A stretch of DNA of 64,000 bases, taken from positions 372,001 through 436,000 of the forward strand of contig JAIXPC010000002.1 in NCBI GenBank assembly GCA_027486415.1, given 5' to 3'. Below, piece by piece: positions 62,679 through 64,000 of the stretch. The first letter of the stretch is position 1. Every line of letters starts with the position of its first letter. The DNA comes from Sphingomonadales bacterium (lineage in GTDB: Bacteria; Pseudomonadota; Alphaproteobacteria; Sphingomonadales; Sphingomonadaceae). Under the pieces are notes generated by a model. The model saw only the letters and a program-made list of their open reading frames with translations. It had not been told where the DNA came from and ran no database searches. A program made the position numbers and the translations under genes.

Positions 62679-63773
62679 TCATTCTTCGGTGCGGATCAGC
62701 ACGGCTTCACCGATCAGCAGGAACAAGAGGAAGGGCGCCCACGCCGCCATCAACGGCGGCACCGTGCCGAAATTGCCCATCGCCAGCATGAAATTGTCGG
62801 CCACGAAGAAGGCAAAGCCCAGCGCCATGCCGATCACCGCGCGCACGAACAATTTGCCCGAACGCGCCAGCCCGAACGCGGCGACGGCGCCCAGCAAGGG
62901 CATCAGCACCGCCGACAACGGCCCGGAAATCTTGTGCCAGGCCGCGGCCTCCAGCACGTCGGTCGGCTTGCCGGCGGCGCGCTGTTCGGCGATCTGCGGC
63001 CACAGGTTCCACAGCGCGACGAAATTGGGGTTGATCGTCGTCGTGTTGAACTGGCGCGGCACCACGTCGGTGGCGAAATCGATGGTTTCGCGCGTTTCCA
63101 GACCGCCGCTGGCCACGTCGAACAGCCGCACATCCGAAAGCCGCCAGCCGCCCGCCCGCGGCACGGCGCTTTTCGCCATCACCACCTGCACCAGCCGGTT
63201 GTCGCGCCGGTCATAGATGGTGACGTCAGACAGCCGGGTGGCGGCGCCGCGCCCCGCCACGGCATCGGCGTGGAACAGGTCATCGCCGCCCCGCACCCAG
63301 CTTTGGGTGGGCTTGGCCGCCGCCTTGGGCAATTTGCGATATTCCTGTTCCTGCCACGCCTTCAGCCGCGCGCTGGCCGGCACCGCGATGCTTTCGTTCC
63401 AGGCGAAATTGGCCACCGCCACCAGCAGCGAGGCGACCATCAGCGGGCTGAGGATGTGGTGGGCCGACAGGCCGGCATTCTTGAAGATCACCACCTCGCT
63501 GTTCTGGTTCAGCGTTGCCAGCGTCACCAGCGTCGCCAGCAGCACCGAAAACGGCAGGAACAGCTGCACGATCTGCGGCGCGCGCAGGGAGACATAGACC
63601 CACAGATCCGCCTCGCTGTTCCCCGCCGCCGCCAGCACCTTGCCCGATTCCGACAGCAGGTCGAGCGACTGCAGGATCACGGTGAGGCCGATGATGAAGG
63701 CGGCCACCCGGATCAGGAACATGCGCGCCGTGTACCAGGCGATGGTGCGCGACGGGAAAAGCATCTGCAACAT
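62679..63773 (-). CDS. lptG: LPS export ABC transporter permease LptG
   Basis: RTIAWYTARMFLIRVAAFIIGLTVILQSLDLLSESG...; LPFSVLLATLVTLATLNQNSEVVIFKNAGLSAHHILSPL. Confidence 0.93.
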   Translation of the reverse strand: MLQMLFPSRTIAWYTARMFLIRVAAFIIGLTVILQSLDLLSESGKVLAAAGNSEADLWVYVSLRAPQIVQLFLPFSVLLATLVTLATLNQNSEVVIFKNAGLSAHHILSPLMVASLLVAVANFAWNESIAVPASARLKAWQEQEYRKLPKAAAKPTQSWVRGGDDLFHADAVAGRGAATRLSDVTIYDRRDNRLVQVVMAKSAVPRAGGWRLSDVRLFDVASGGLETRETIDFATDVVPRQFNTTTINPNFVALWNLWPQIAEQRAAGKPTDVLEAAAWHKISGPLSAVLMPLLGAVAAFGLARSGKLFVRAVIGMALGFAFFVADNFMLAMGNFGTVPPLMAAWAPFLLFLLIGEAVLIRTEE

Positions 63774-63776
63774 GGA

Positions 63777-64000
63777 TCAGCCCGCCGACAGCACGTCGTC
63801 GGCCCAGTTCTGGCGCCGCACCAGCTTGCCGGCCAGCGCCGACAGCGCGCCGGTGATCTTGCCGAACCAGCGATCCAGCGCGCCGATCGGCTGGCCGCCG
63901 GGCCGGTTGAGCACGCGGAACAGCCACAGCGCGAGGCCGAGGAACAGCGCATAGGGCACCCATTGCGCCAGCACCGGATCGACACGGCCCAGCGCGCCCA
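63777..64000 (-). CDS. lptF: LptF C-terminal part (runs off window end)
   Basis: AQWVPYALFLGLALWLFRVLNRPGGQPIGALDRWFGKITGALSALAGKLVRRQNWADDVLSAG, immediately upstream of lptG on the minus strand. Confidence 0.8.
   Translation of the reverse strand, partial: GALGRVDPVLAQWVPYALFLGLALWLFRVLNRPGGQPIGALDRWFGKITGALSALAGKLVRRQNWADDVLSAG

Overview
High-GC alphaproteobacterial chromosome segment. The gene content suggests Sphingomonadales (inferred, not searched). Most of the window is core metabolism and envelope biogenesis: glf (partial) and a glycosyltransferase, mmsA/enoyl-CoA hydratase/mmsB, hisG-hisD, purH, heparinase II/III-like, rpe, a SO2930-type diheme cytochrome with a beta-helix partner, an ABC exporter, zwf-glk-eda, folE, typA, rodZ-like/cpoB/tilS/ftsH, Mrp/ApbC, hflK-hflC, degP-like and lptG-lptF (partial). 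No rRNA, tRNA, CRISPR array, prophage or IS element was recognised. The stand-out region is about 11.4-24.4 kb. It has an AT-rich regulatory region, then two large cysteine-free secreted beta-repeat proteins. The second has sparse RTX repeats and a C-terminus that I recognise as RsaA-like (Caulobacter S-layer). Two small uncharacterised ORFs, a complete type I secretion system (TolC / ABC / HlyD) and a MarR-like regulator follow. I interpret this as a putative two-component S-layer or adhesin system with its own T1SS. Other observations include six of eight convergent gene pairs ending with 5 bp or less between stops or overlapping, a 42-bp tandem duplication in the glucokinase N-terminus, several strong hairpin terminators, and a REP-like palindrome pair. 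CDS starts were adjusted from the ORF track by reading the sequence; family names come from motif recognition and memory, not database searches.
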